A stretch of DNA of 18,442 nucleotides from CAYXPG01 sp964564845 (GTDB lineage: Bacteria > Planctomycetota > Phycisphaerae > Sedimentisphaerales > Anaerobacaceae): the NCBI GenBank assembly GCA_964564845.1, contig CAZMCN010000029.1, positions 1 through 18,442 of the forward strand, in the 5' to 3' direction. Numbering within the stretch: the first letter of the stretch is position 1; each line of letters begins with the position of its first letter. The notes under the pieces are model-generated. The model saw nothing but the letters and a program-made list of their open reading frames with translations, was not told the origin of the DNA and did not search any database. Shown one piece after another: positions 1 to 6,861 of this stretch. The position numbers and the translations under genes are program-made.

Positions 1-1018
1 CGGAACTGTCATCTACCTGAGTCTGGTCGTCATTATCGTTCATTTTCCAGTGGCCAATCCAGGAAGGGTCATAATCCGGGGCAGTTGTATTGCCGATGCC
101 GTTTACGTCCGGATTAATGCCACTGTCCCAAAAACACTTAGTGTAAGAGCCGTCGGCATTGTAGCCGACCAGCCCACCGAGGTATGTGGTTTTTGAGAGG
201 CTTGCTGCTGCATAAGAGTTAAAGATACCGCCCAAAAAATTGTATCCCACCAGCCCGCCGGTGTAAGCATTTCCATCCACAATGCCGGTTGCATAGCAGT
301 TGCGAATTGTGGCATTGCTTTGTTCGCCTACCAGCCCGCCGGTTAATTCATTTCCGTCAACGCTTCCTACGGCGTAGCAGCTTTCGATAGTGCCATTAAT
401 CCGATTACTTCCCACGAGCCCACCGGTATGACTATTTCCATTAACATTTCCTATCACACAGCATTTTGCAATTGAGCTGTTAATATTTGCACCCACCAGT
501 CCTCCGACTTCGTAATCTCCTGAAACGCTACTGCCGGCGGCATAGCAATTAGTAATTGTTCCAAAATATATTCGTCCGACCAGCGAACCTACACTGTCGC
601 CTATTCCGGCATTGACCTTCGGGTTGATTAAAGTCAGGTCTTTAATAACTGCATTTGGGCCGGAAACATACCCAAAAAGCCCTGTCCAATTTGTTTCTGT
701 GGTAATGTAGGTGAAATTGGAGATAGCAAAACCATTGCCATCAAAGACACCGGTGAATGGATTATTGTGACTTTGATTTATAAAGTACCCGATTATATTG
801 AACTGTGTTGCGGTAAACTGGGCGAGGTTGACGTCGTTTACCATAACGAAGTGTTTGTTCCAGTCTTCCTGGTGCAGGCCGATTCCGTTCATATCATTTG
901 CATCGAAGATTCTATAGGGGTTGTTTGGTTGGCCGGTGCCGCCGGAATATTTGGCGAGGCAAGTACCGGTCGTAAAGCTAAATAATATTGCGAAGCTTAA
1001 AAGAAATAATTTTTTCAC
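1..1018 (-). CDS. Secreted GLUG-repeat protein, C-terminus beyond the window (partial)
   Basis: Reading the reverse strand gives 339 codons open to the window edge, so the C-terminus is missing. The start is one of two adjacent GTG codons; I chose 1016-1018 because GGAGG (1027-1031) lies 8 nt upstream and it gives MKKLFLLSF. Residues 1-22 are a Sec signal peptide (KK, hydrophobic core, likely cut after CLA). Residues about 23-130 form a parallel-beta-type lead-in with 'GVFDGNG' and 'GLFGYVSG'. Residues about 133-286 hold six repeats of 27-28 residues with a GGLVG core followed by 'NCYA-G', the Pfam GLUG motif. The last residues read 'HWKMNDND', resembling the start of a LamG/concanavalin-like domain. 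Such proteins are thought to be surface or exported adhesins or glycan-binding proteins; the function here is unknown. Phycisphaerae genomes carry many relatives. Family confidence is high and function confidence low. Confidence 0.85.
   Translation of the reverse strand, partial: MKKLFLLSFAILFSFTTGTCLAKYSGGTGQPNNPYRIFDANDMNGIGLHQEDWNKHFVMVNDVNLAQFTATQFNIIGYFINQSHNNPFTGVFDGNGFAISNFTYITTETNWTGLFGYVSGPNAVIKDLTLINPKVNAGIGDSVGSLVGRIYFGTITNCYAAGSSVSGDYEVGGLVGANINSSIAKCCVIGNVNGNSHTGGLVGSNRINGTIESCYAVGSVDGNELTGGLVGEQSNATIRNCYATGIVDGNAYTGGLVGYNFLGGIFNSYAAASLSKTTYLGGLVGYNADGSYTKCFWDSGINPDVNGIGNTTAPDYDPSWIGHWKMNDNDDQTQVDDSS
165..640 (-). repeat. Six tandem GLUG-coding repeats (81-84 bp period)
   Basis: The GGLVG core codons recur at about 169, 250, 331, 415, 496 and 580 on the plus-strand numbering, with spacings of 81, 81, 84, 81 and 84 bp. 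These are whole numbers of codons (27 or 28), as expected for beta-solenoid repeats. The copies farthest from the window edge are the most diverged (GSLVG at about 580). Confidence 0.85.
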
Positions 1019-1105
1019 CACCTTTTCCTCCGGCCTTTAAAGACAATAATCCGTCAAGGGTAACTCAGAGGGAGTCTTTTCCGCAGGTATTATTACATTA
1101 AAATG

Positions 1106-1133
1106 ATTATAACACAAGTAATAGAATTTGCAA
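1106..1133 (-). promoter_or_regulatory. Candidate sigma-70 promoter of the GLUG gene
   Basis: On the reverse strand a perfect TATAAT (1111-1106) lies 16 nt downstream of TTGCAA (1133-1128). Transcription from it would leave an untranslated leader of roughly 80 nt before the GTG start. This is motif matching only. Confidence 0.5.
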
Positions 1134-1153
1134 GACTTTTTTTGGATTTTGTC

Positions 1154-1166
1154 TGCCAAATTGGCA
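1154..1166. promoter_or_regulatory. Perfect 13-bp palindrome TGCCAAATTGGCA, candidate operator
   Basis: TGCCAA and TTGGCA are perfect 6-bp arms around a single A, between the divergent GLUG and clpB genes. It lies about 60 bp upstream of the candidate clpB promoter. It is too short for a terminator and has the form of a dimeric regulator site. The regulator is unknown. The rest of the 1019-1290 gap shows only the two candidate promoters. Confidence 0.4.
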
Positions 1167-1224
1167 TAATGGTCGGGGCCGGCCTATTGTAATTGTTTAT
1201 TATTCAGGTAGTTAGGGATTTTGG

Positions 1225-1253
1225 TTGTTTGGGCACGGCTTTTGCATTATATT
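1225..1253 (+). promoter_or_regulatory. Candidate clpB promoter
   Basis: TTGTTT (1225-1230), a 17-nt spacer and TATATT (1248-1253) form a good sigma-70-type match, placing the 5' end about 30 nt before the ATG at 1291. No CIRCE element or sigma-32-type -10 was seen, so heat-shock control is not evident from the sequence. Confidence 0.45.
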
Positions 1254-1290
1254 TTAATAGAGAAGCAAATTGACGTTGGGGTTTTAGATA

Positions 1291-3876
1291 ATGAGGTTTG
1301 ATAAGTTTACTCTTAAGGCACAGGAGGCGTTGGCGACGGCGCAGCAGATTGCGATGGCAAAATCGCATACAGTACTTTCGCCACTGCATTTGTTGAGCGC
1401 TATTTGCAGCGATGACGATGGTGTAGTAGTTATGATTTTGAAGAAGATTGGAGCAGATGTTTCGCAGGTTAGGGGTATGGTTGAGAGTGAACTCGGCCGG
1501 CTTCCGCAGGGCGAAGGCGGGACAGTTCAGATTTTGCCTGAGCCGGCCCTTAACAATATTGTGCTTGACGCTCAGAACCGTGCCGATGCGATGGGGGACG
1601 AATATCTCAGTGTGGAACATTTGTTTATCTCTCTGGCTTCGGTAGAGAGTGATGCAGGAGAGATATTGCGGCTTAACTCGGTTGGGCCGGAACAGATTAA
1701 GAGTGCATTGAAGGAGGTTCGCGGCGGCGAGAAAATCACCGATGCGAATCCGGAAGACAAATACAGGGCCTTAGAGCGTTACGGTATTGACCTTCTGGAG
1801 ATGGCGCGGCAGGGCAAGCTGGACCCTGTGATTGGCAGGGACGAGGAGATACGGCGTTGTATGCAGGTGCTCAATCGTCGGACGAAAAATAATCCTGTTT
1901 TAATCGGCGAGCCGGGCGTCGGCAAGACAGCGATAGCCGAAGGGCTTGCGCAGCGGATAGTTGCAGGAGATGTGCCGGCAGGGTTGAAGAATAAAAGAAT
2001 CATCGCTCTTGATATGGGTGCGCTGATAGCGGGGACCAAGTTCAGGGGGGAATTTGAAGACCGGCTCAAGGCAGTGCTCAAAGAAGTTATAGCCGCAGAG
2101 GGTGAAATAATACTTTTCATTGATGAGCTGCATACGGTTGTTGGTGCGGGCAAAGCGGAGGGGGCTGTCGATGCGGGCAATTTGCTAAAGCCGTCACTGG
2201 CGCGTGGTGAGCTGCGATGTATCGGCGCAACGACGATTGATGATTATCGAAAGTACGTTGAGAAGGATGCCGCGCTGGAGCGTCGTTTTCAGCCGATATT
2301 GATTGACCCTCCGAGTGTTGAAGAGACGATAGCGATACTTCGCGGGCTGAAGAACCGCTACGATACGCATCACGGTGTCCGTATTACGGATTCGGCACTT
2401 GTGGCGGCGGCGACCTTGTCCAATCGGTATATTTCGGACAGGTGGCTGCCCGACAAGGCCATAGATTTGATGGATGAGGCGGCCTCTAAATTGAGGATTG
2501 AGAACGATTCGCTGCCTGCGGAGTTAGATTCGATTCGGAGAAAGATTGTGCAGCTTCAAATTGAACGCGAGGCGCTGAAAAAGGAAAGCGACAAGGCAAG
2601 TAAAGAGCGATTAAAACACACCGAGAAGCAATTGGCTGGACTGCAAAAAGACGATGAAAAGCTGACCTCACAGTGGGAGAGTGACAAGGGTGACATTGAT
2701 AAGATAAAGGAGCTGAAGGAGGAAATCCAGGATGTGCAGAATCGGTTTGAAAATGCGCAGCGCAAAGGTGAACTGGAGACGGCGGCGCGATTGAAATACG
2801 GGTTGATGGCGGAGTTGAGAAAAGAGCTTGAAGAGAAAGAGGGCCAGCTTGCCAAATCCGACAAGCGCAAAATAATCCACAACGAAGTAACCGAAGAGCA
2901 CATTGGGCAGGTTGTTTCGAAGTGGACGGGGATACCTGTTGCGAGACTGCTGAGCGGTGAACGTGAACGGCTGATGAAGATGGAGGAGGCAATAGCAGAG
3001 AGGGTGGTCGGGCAGGACGAGGCGGTAACGGCACTATGTAATGCGGTTCGCAGAAACAGAGCGGGTTTGGGTGAGGCGAACCGGCCGATAGGGACGTTTC
3101 TTTTCTTGGGGCCGACGGGTGTGGGCAAAACCGAGCTTACCAAGGCGCTGGCGGATTTTCTGTTCAACGACGAAAGCGCTATGATTCGTGTTGATATGAG
3201 TGAGTTTATGGAGCAGCATTCGGTTGCGCGGCTGATTGGCTCGCCGCCGGGATATGTCGGTTATGAAGAGGGGGGCAGACTGACCGAGGCGGTTCGGCGC
3301 AAGCCGTATTCGGTGGTTTTGCTCGATGAGATTGAAAAGGCGCATCCGGATGTATTCAATATTCTGCTGCAGATATTCGATGACGGTCGGCTGACGGATG
3401 GTCACGGCCGGACGGTGGATTTTAAGAATACGGTTGTGATTATGACGAGCAACATAGCCAGCCAGCAGATACAGGAGCTGACCGAAGAGTCCGGCGCCGA
3501 CTGGGAGATTGAGGCGCACGTGAAAGAGGCGCTGAAGCTGTACTTTAAGCCGGAATTTTTGAATAGGGTTGATGAGATAATCGTTTTCCATATGCTTACA
3601 AAGGATGATTTGCGAAAGATTGTCGATATTCAGCTTGATTACCTCGGTGAGCGTCTCAGGCAGCGCGGCATAAACGTTGAATATACCGATGGGGCGAGGA
3701 ATCAGATTATGGATGAGGGTTATGACCCTGTATTCGGAGCGCGGCCTTTGAAGCGGACGATTCAGCATCGGCTGGAGAACCGTCTTGCTGCGGAGCTTTT
3801 GGCGGGTAAATTTGCCGAGGGTGACACCGTGAAGATTGACGCCAACCAGCACAGGTTCAGCTTCGAAAAAGTGTAG
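1291..3876 (+). CDS. clpB: ATP-dependent chaperone ClpB (disaggregase)
   Basis: ClpB is a cytosolic hexameric AAA+ disaggregase that threads aggregated proteins through its pore together with the DnaK system. At 861 residues it is the usual length. In order: Clp N-domain (about 1-145); first AAA+ domain with Walker A GEPGVGKT (206-213) and Walker B ILFIDE (about 274-279); a charged coiled-coil middle domain (about 395-525) rich in Lys and Glu, which distinguishes ClpB from ClpA and ClpC; second AAA+ domain with Walker A GPTGVGKT (607-614) and Walker B VVLLDE (about 675-680); and the C-terminal D2-small domain. There is no ClpP-binding IGF/IGL-type loop that I can identify. The start is the ATG giving MRFDKFT, preceded by a weak TTGGGG. 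It is convergent with the next gene, only 32 bp apart, with no clear terminator between. Confidence 0.97.
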   Translation: MRFDKFTLKAQEALATAQQIAMAKSHTVLSPLHLLSAICSDDDGVVVMILKKIGADVSQVRGMVESELGRLPQGEGGTVQILPEPALNNIVLDAQNRADAMGDEYLSVEHLFISLASVESDAGEILRLNSVGPEQIKSALKEVRGGEKITDANPEDKYRALERYGIDLLEMARQGKLDPVIGRDEEIRRCMQVLNRRTKNNPVLIGEPGVGKTAIAEGLAQRIVAGDVPAGLKNKRIIALDMGALIAGTKFRGEFEDRLKAVLKEVIAAEGEIILFIDELHTVVGAGKAEGAVDAGNLLKPSLARGELRCIGATTIDDYRKYVEKDAALERRFQPILIDPPSVEETIAILRGLKNRYDTHHGVRITDSALVAAATLSNRYISDRWLPDKAIDLMDEAASKLRIENDSLPAELDSIRRKIVQLQIEREALKKESDKASKERLKHTEKQLAGLQKDDEKLTSQWESDKGDIDKIKELKEEIQDVQNRFENAQRKGELETAARLKYGLMAELRKELEEKEGQLAKSDKRKIIHNEVTEEHIGQVVSKWTGIPVARLLSGERERLMKMEEAIAERVVGQDEAVTALCNAVRRNRAGLGEANRPIGTFLFLGPTGVGKTELTKALADFLFNDESAMIRVDMSEFMEQHSVARLIGSPPGYVGYEEGGRLTEAVRRKPYSVVLLDEIEKAHPDVFNILLQIFDDGRLTDGHGRTVDFKNTVVIMTSNIASQQIQELTEESGADWEIEAHVKEALKLYFKPEFLNRVDEIIVFHMLTKDDLRKIVDIQLDYLGERLRQRGINVEYTDGARNQIMDEGYDPVFGARPLKRTIQHRLENRLAAELLAGKFAEGDTVKIDANQHRFSFEKV

Positions 3877-3908
3877 ATGGGCAAAGAAGGCCTTGGGTCT
3901 GATGTTCT

Positions 3909-5738
3909 TTAGGGGTTTATCTGAGCAAGCACTTGCCCTTTGGTAATCTTGTCGCCGATGGAGACAGGGATTTGGACGATGGTTCCGGGGTAGTCGGTTT
4001 TTATTTCACTTTCCATTTTCATTGCCTCGATGACCATAATGATGTCGCCTGCGTTGACTTTATCGCCGAGGTTTACGAGTATTTTCAGGATTGCTCCGGG
4101 CATCTGTGCTTTGACTGAGACGGCGCCTGAAGCCGATTCTGTTTCCTCTGAAGACGGGGGGCTTTCCTCAGCCGGTGCCTGCTGCTGCGATGGCCAGGCT
4201 GTTACTTCGGTCAGGTCGTCGATGTTATATGGTTTTCCGTTTATGATGACCTGCGGGCCGTCGATGGTGACTTTGTATTCGGTGCTGTTCAATGAGACGG
4301 AGTAGGTTTGTGTTTCGGGCTGGGCTTGTTGTCCGAAGTTTTTTCTGACAGCGGTTGCGGCCTCTCCTTTTAAGAAGGCGATACCTTTATCTTTGCAGGT
4401 GGCGGCGATGAAGATATTTTCGTCGGTCAGTTCGAGGTCGGCCTGTAAGAGCTGTTTCTTTGCGGCCTGGATGCCTTTGTCGGGGTCTTCGTCGTTGATT
4501 TCCATCGGGCTGCGTGTCGTCGGCTGGAGGTTTAATTGTTTTGAGGCGAGTTTGACAATTTCCTCATCGGGGGGGAAAGGAGTTTTTCCGAAATAGCCGA
4601 GCACCATTTTGCCGTATCCCTCGGCGATTTTTTCCCAGGGGCCGAACATAACATTGTTGAATGCCTGCTGGAAGTAGAATTGTGAGACGGGGGTGACACT
4701 TGTTCCGAATCCTCCGCGCCGGACGGTTTCGCCCATAGCCTGAATGACCTCGGGATATTTTTCCATAATGTCGTTGTCGCGCATCATTTGAGTGTTGGCG
4801 GTGAGCGCTCCTCCGGGCATAGGCGACCATGGGATAATGGGCTCGACCCTGCTTGCTTCGGGGGGTATGAAGTAGTCCTTCATACAGACTTTGAAGACGG
4901 CTTCTGCCTGGACGACTTTGTCGATGTTGACGCCGAGGTCATAGTCGCTTCCTCTAAGAGCGTGCCACATTGTGATGATGTCGGGCTGGGCGGTTCCGCC
5001 GGAACAGGGTGCCATAGACAGGTCGATACCGTCGGCGCCCGCATCGAGAGCGGCCCGGTATGAGGTGACACCGGTGCCGGCGGTTTCGTGGGTGTGGACG
5101 CGGATGTAGGTTCGGGGCGGAAGAAGCTTTCTGGCCTGTTTGACAGTCTCGTAGATTTTGGACGGGACCGAGGTACCGGAGGCGTCCTTGAAGCAAATCG
5201 AATCGAAAGGGATTTCGGCGTCGAGGATTTGTTTTAGGATTTTCATATAAAATTCGGGCGTGTGTGCACCTTCGCAGCCGGGCGGCAGCTCCATCATTGT
5301 GATGGTAATTTCGTGCTTTAGTCCGGCTTCTTTGATGCAGCGGCCGCTGTAGTCGAGGTTGTTGACGTCGTTTAGGGCGTCGAAGTTTCGAATCGTGGTT
5401 ACGCCGTGCTTTTTGAAGAGCCGGGCGTGCAGATTGATAATATCGCGGGACTGGGATTCGAGGCCGACGACGTTTATGCCGCGGGCGAGGGTCTGGAGGT
5501 TGACGTTTTCTCCGACGGTTTGCCTGAAGGCATCCATCATATCGAATGCGTCTTCATTGCAGTAGAAATAGAGGGATTGGAAACGTGCGCCGCCGCCGGA
5601 TTCGAAATGGCTGATGCCGGCATCTTTGGCCGCTTCGACGGCGGGCAGAAAGTCCTTTGTATATACTCTGGCGCCGAAGACGGACTGAAAGCCGTCTCTA
5701 AAGGCCGTGTTCATTACTTTGATAAGTTTTTTCGCCAC
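3909..5738 (-). CDS. Biotin-dependent carboxyltransferase with C-terminal biotinyl domain (OadA/PycB/CfiA type)
   Basis: The 609-residue protein has three parts. A TIM-barrel carboxyltransferase domain occupies about 1-275, with RDGFQS (14-19, metal-ligand Asp15), carboxylated-lysine candidate K184 in CFKD, and the metal-binding HTH pair H215/H217. A conserved PYC/OADA region covers about 290-490. After a Pro/Glu/Ser-rich linker (about 520-540) comes a biotinyl domain with EAMKME, where K574 takes biotin. It should move a carboxyl group between biotin and a 2-oxoacid: pyruvate carboxylase subunit B, oxaloacetate decarboxylase alpha, or 2-oxoglutarate carboxylase large subunit. Sequence alone does not separate these. 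No biotin carboxylase or membrane decarboxylase subunit is adjacent. The active-site text differs from the common RDAHQS and 'GGATFD' forms (RDGFQS, 'GGGARFQS'). The start is a GTG with AGAAGG about 9 nt upstream. Biotin ligase is encoded at 12106. Confidence 0.85.
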   Translation of the reverse strand: MAKKLIKVMNTAFRDGFQSVFGARVYTKDFLPAVEAAKDAGISHFESGGGARFQSLYFYCNEDAFDMMDAFRQTVGENVNLQTLARGINVVGLESQSRDIINLHARLFKKHGVTTIRNFDALNDVNNLDYSGRCIKEAGLKHEITITMMELPPGCEGAHTPEFYMKILKQILDAEIPFDSICFKDASGTSVPSKIYETVKQARKLLPPRTYIRVHTHETAGTGVTSYRAALDAGADGIDLSMAPCSGGTAQPDIITMWHALRGSDYDLGVNIDKVVQAEAVFKVCMKDYFIPPEASRVEPIIPWSPMPGGALTANTQMMRDNDIMEKYPEVIQAMGETVRRGGFGTSVTPVSQFYFQQAFNNVMFGPWEKIAEGYGKMVLGYFGKTPFPPDEEIVKLASKQLNLQPTTRSPMEINDEDPDKGIQAAKKQLLQADLELTDENIFIAATCKDKGIAFLKGEAATAVRKNFGQQAQPETQTYSVSLNSTEYKVTIDGPQVIINGKPYNIDDLTEVTAWPSQQQAPAEESPPSSEETESASGAVSVKAQMPGAILKILVNLGDKVNAGDIIMVIEAMKMESEIKTDYPGTIVQIPVSIGDKITKGQVLAQINP

Positions 5739-5853
5739 GTTTATTGCCTTCTATAGTGCACGGAGACTGTTTTTTGACAATTAGATGGTTATGTTAAGGT
5801 TTTTTTGAGATTTGTCCACTCTTTTTAATTCACCCCCGCCTGAGAAAACGCAC

Positions 5854-5906
5854 AAAAAAGGCCGAGCAAAATCAGCCCAATTGGATTTGTTTTGCTGGAG
5901 GCCTTT
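5854..5906 (-). terminator. Terminator-like hairpin upstream of the carboxyltransferase gene (possible attenuator)
   Basis: On the reverse strand, AAAGGCC (5906-5900) and AGCAAAA (5896-5890) pair with TTTTGCT (5871-5865) and GGCCTTT (5863-5857). That makes two perfect 7-bp helices separated by a small internal loop. A run of six T (5859-5854) follows. This is an intrinsic-terminator shape facing the carboxyltransferase gene, about 115 nt before its GTG. It could end a small RNA or attenuate the downstream gene. Confidence 0.5.
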
Positions 5907-5942
5907 CGGCTGTAATACATAAAGCCACACTACAGATGGCTT
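5900..5942 (-). promoter_or_regulatory. Leader hairpins preceding the terminator (candidate cis-regulatory RNA)
   Basis: Just upstream of the terminator on the reverse strand are AAGCCA (5942-5937) and TGGCTT (5927-5922), a perfect 6-bp stem with a 9-nt loop. Next comes a GCC-GAAA-GGC element with a GNRA-type tetraloop (about 5911-5902) whose 3' GGC overlaps the GGCC used by the terminator stem. Mutually exclusive pairing of this kind is the usual layout of an attenuator or riboswitch. I do not recognise a known class. The rest of the 5739-6118 gap shows no gene; a weak TTGTCA/CTATAG pair (5780 to about 5748) could be a closer promoter. Confidence 0.3.
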
Positions 5943-6118
5943 AGCGCACTCTACGAGCACAATATGTTTATGTAATTATGAAGATATGAAAAGAAGGGGT
6001 TCTTAAGTACAATTTGCAGAAGTTAATGTTGGCTCATGTACAAAAAGAGGCTCAGAACGAATATCAGGCGGGATTTGCCAAAAAAATAACGAATTTTTTG
6101 CAAAAGTCATTTTTTTTA

Positions 6119-6147
6119 TTGACCATTTGGTCAGTTTTGACTAAATG
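6119..6147 (+). promoter_or_regulatory. Candidate tetR promoter overlapped by operators
   Basis: TTGACC (6119-6124), 17 nt, then TAAATG (6142-6147): a good -35 and a weak -10. The predicted 5' end at about 6154 would make a nearly leaderless mRNA starting at the ATG at 6157, in keeping with the lack of a Shine-Dalgarno. Confidence 0.4.
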
Positions 6148-6151
6148 GTCA
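6120..6151. promoter_or_regulatory. Double palindromic operator for the adjacent TetR regulator
   Basis: Two 14-bp sites lie 4 bp apart. TGACCATTTGGTCA (6120-6133) has perfect 6-bp arms. TGACTAAATGGTCA (6138-6151) matches the reverse complement of the first with one mismatch. They overlap the predicted -35 and -10, so occupancy should block transcription. This is the typical autoregulatory layout of TetR-family genes. Which protein binds is inferred from position. Confidence 0.65.
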
Positions 6152-6156
6152 GTCTT

Positions 6157-6789
6157 ATGAAGGCTAGGTCCAAGAAATCCGGGAAAAACAGGCTTCAGAA
6201 AAGAGCCACCAGGACCCGAAGGAAGCTCAAGGAAGCTGCCTTGGATGTCTTCAGTGAAAAAAGCGTTGACGCTGCAACAGTTGAAGAAATTACTGAGAAA
6301 GCTGACTTGGGCAAGGGTACTCTCTATCAGCATTTTGAGGACAAGGAAGAAATTATTATTACGCTGGTGGAAGAGGCCGTGGGGCATTTGATTGAACGTA
6401 TTCGAGCGTATGATTCTGCCCCCAAGAGTCTGGAAGATATGCTGGAACATTTATTGAACATTCATTATGAGTTTTCCGTTGATGCCAAGGAGGAGTTTCT
6501 TTTGCTTTTCCAGGGTAAGATATTGCTGAAGCTTCAATCCAATGCTCTGGACGAACTTGAAGAGCCGTATTTGCGGTATCTGGGAGAGATTGAAGAGCAG
6601 GTTTCACACTATCTTTCCCCCCGTATAGCTGCCTCGAAAGTTCGCTGTCTGGCATGTGCTGTAGCAGGATTTGTTTTTGGTTTTTTCTCATTTGCTATGA
6701 TTGGCATGACTTCGGATGAAATTGAAACGAGCATCCGACCTCTCCGGCGGGTTTTCGTACGGAGTCTATGTACATTTCTGGGTCGATAA
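6157..6789 (+). CDS. TetR/AcrR-family transcriptional regulator
   Basis: A 210-residue regulator. A very basic N-terminal stretch (about residues 1-25) precedes the TetR DNA-binding domain. The helix-turn-helix covers about residues 39-60 with the hallmark 'GKGTLYQHFEDKEEI'. The rest is the variable helical ligand-binding and dimerisation domain, whose ligand cannot be read. An in-frame ATG at 6145 would add four residues but lies inside the second operator repeat, so I prefer 6157; neither has a Shine-Dalgarno. It is the first gene of a same-strand cluster, 72 bp ahead of the methyltransferase/ATP-grasp fusion. The double operator at its promoter indicates autoregulation, and repression of the genes behind it is likely. 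Confidence 0.9.
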   Translation: MKARSKKSGKNRLQKRATRTRRKLKEAALDVFSEKSVDAATVEEITEKADLGKGTLYQHFEDKEEIIITLVEEAVGHLIERIRAYDSAPKSLEDMLEHLLNIHYEFSVDAKEEFLLLFQGKILLKLQSNALDELEEPYLRYLGEIEEQVSHYLSPRIAASKVRCLACAVAGFVFGFFSFAMIGMTSDEIETSIRPLRRVFVRSLCTFLGR

Positions 6790-6861
6790 TCCCTTTGCTT
6801 ATCAAAGTCGCTCTTATTAATTATGAGATTAGAGAAAGTATTTGCGAATTAGGGGATTTTT

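Noticed and set aside
767..985. 72-residue plus-strand frame at the left edge
   Set aside because: It overlaps the GLUG protein on the other strand, which has a signal peptide, repeats and a ribosome site.
3034..3852. 272-residue open frame antisense to clpB, with several others at 1204-3167
   Set aside because: They lie opposite an unmistakable ClpB, lack family character and look like shadows of its codon bias.
5941..5957. TTAGCGCACTC resembling half of a CIRCE heat-shock element
   Set aside because: It has a 2-base insertion, lacks the second arm and is not near a chaperone gene.
5739..6144. Possible tRNA or known riboswitch in the gap upstream of tetR
   Set aside because: No cloverleaf with a T-loop GTTCGA-type sequence and no recognised riboswitch core; only the hairpins reported above.
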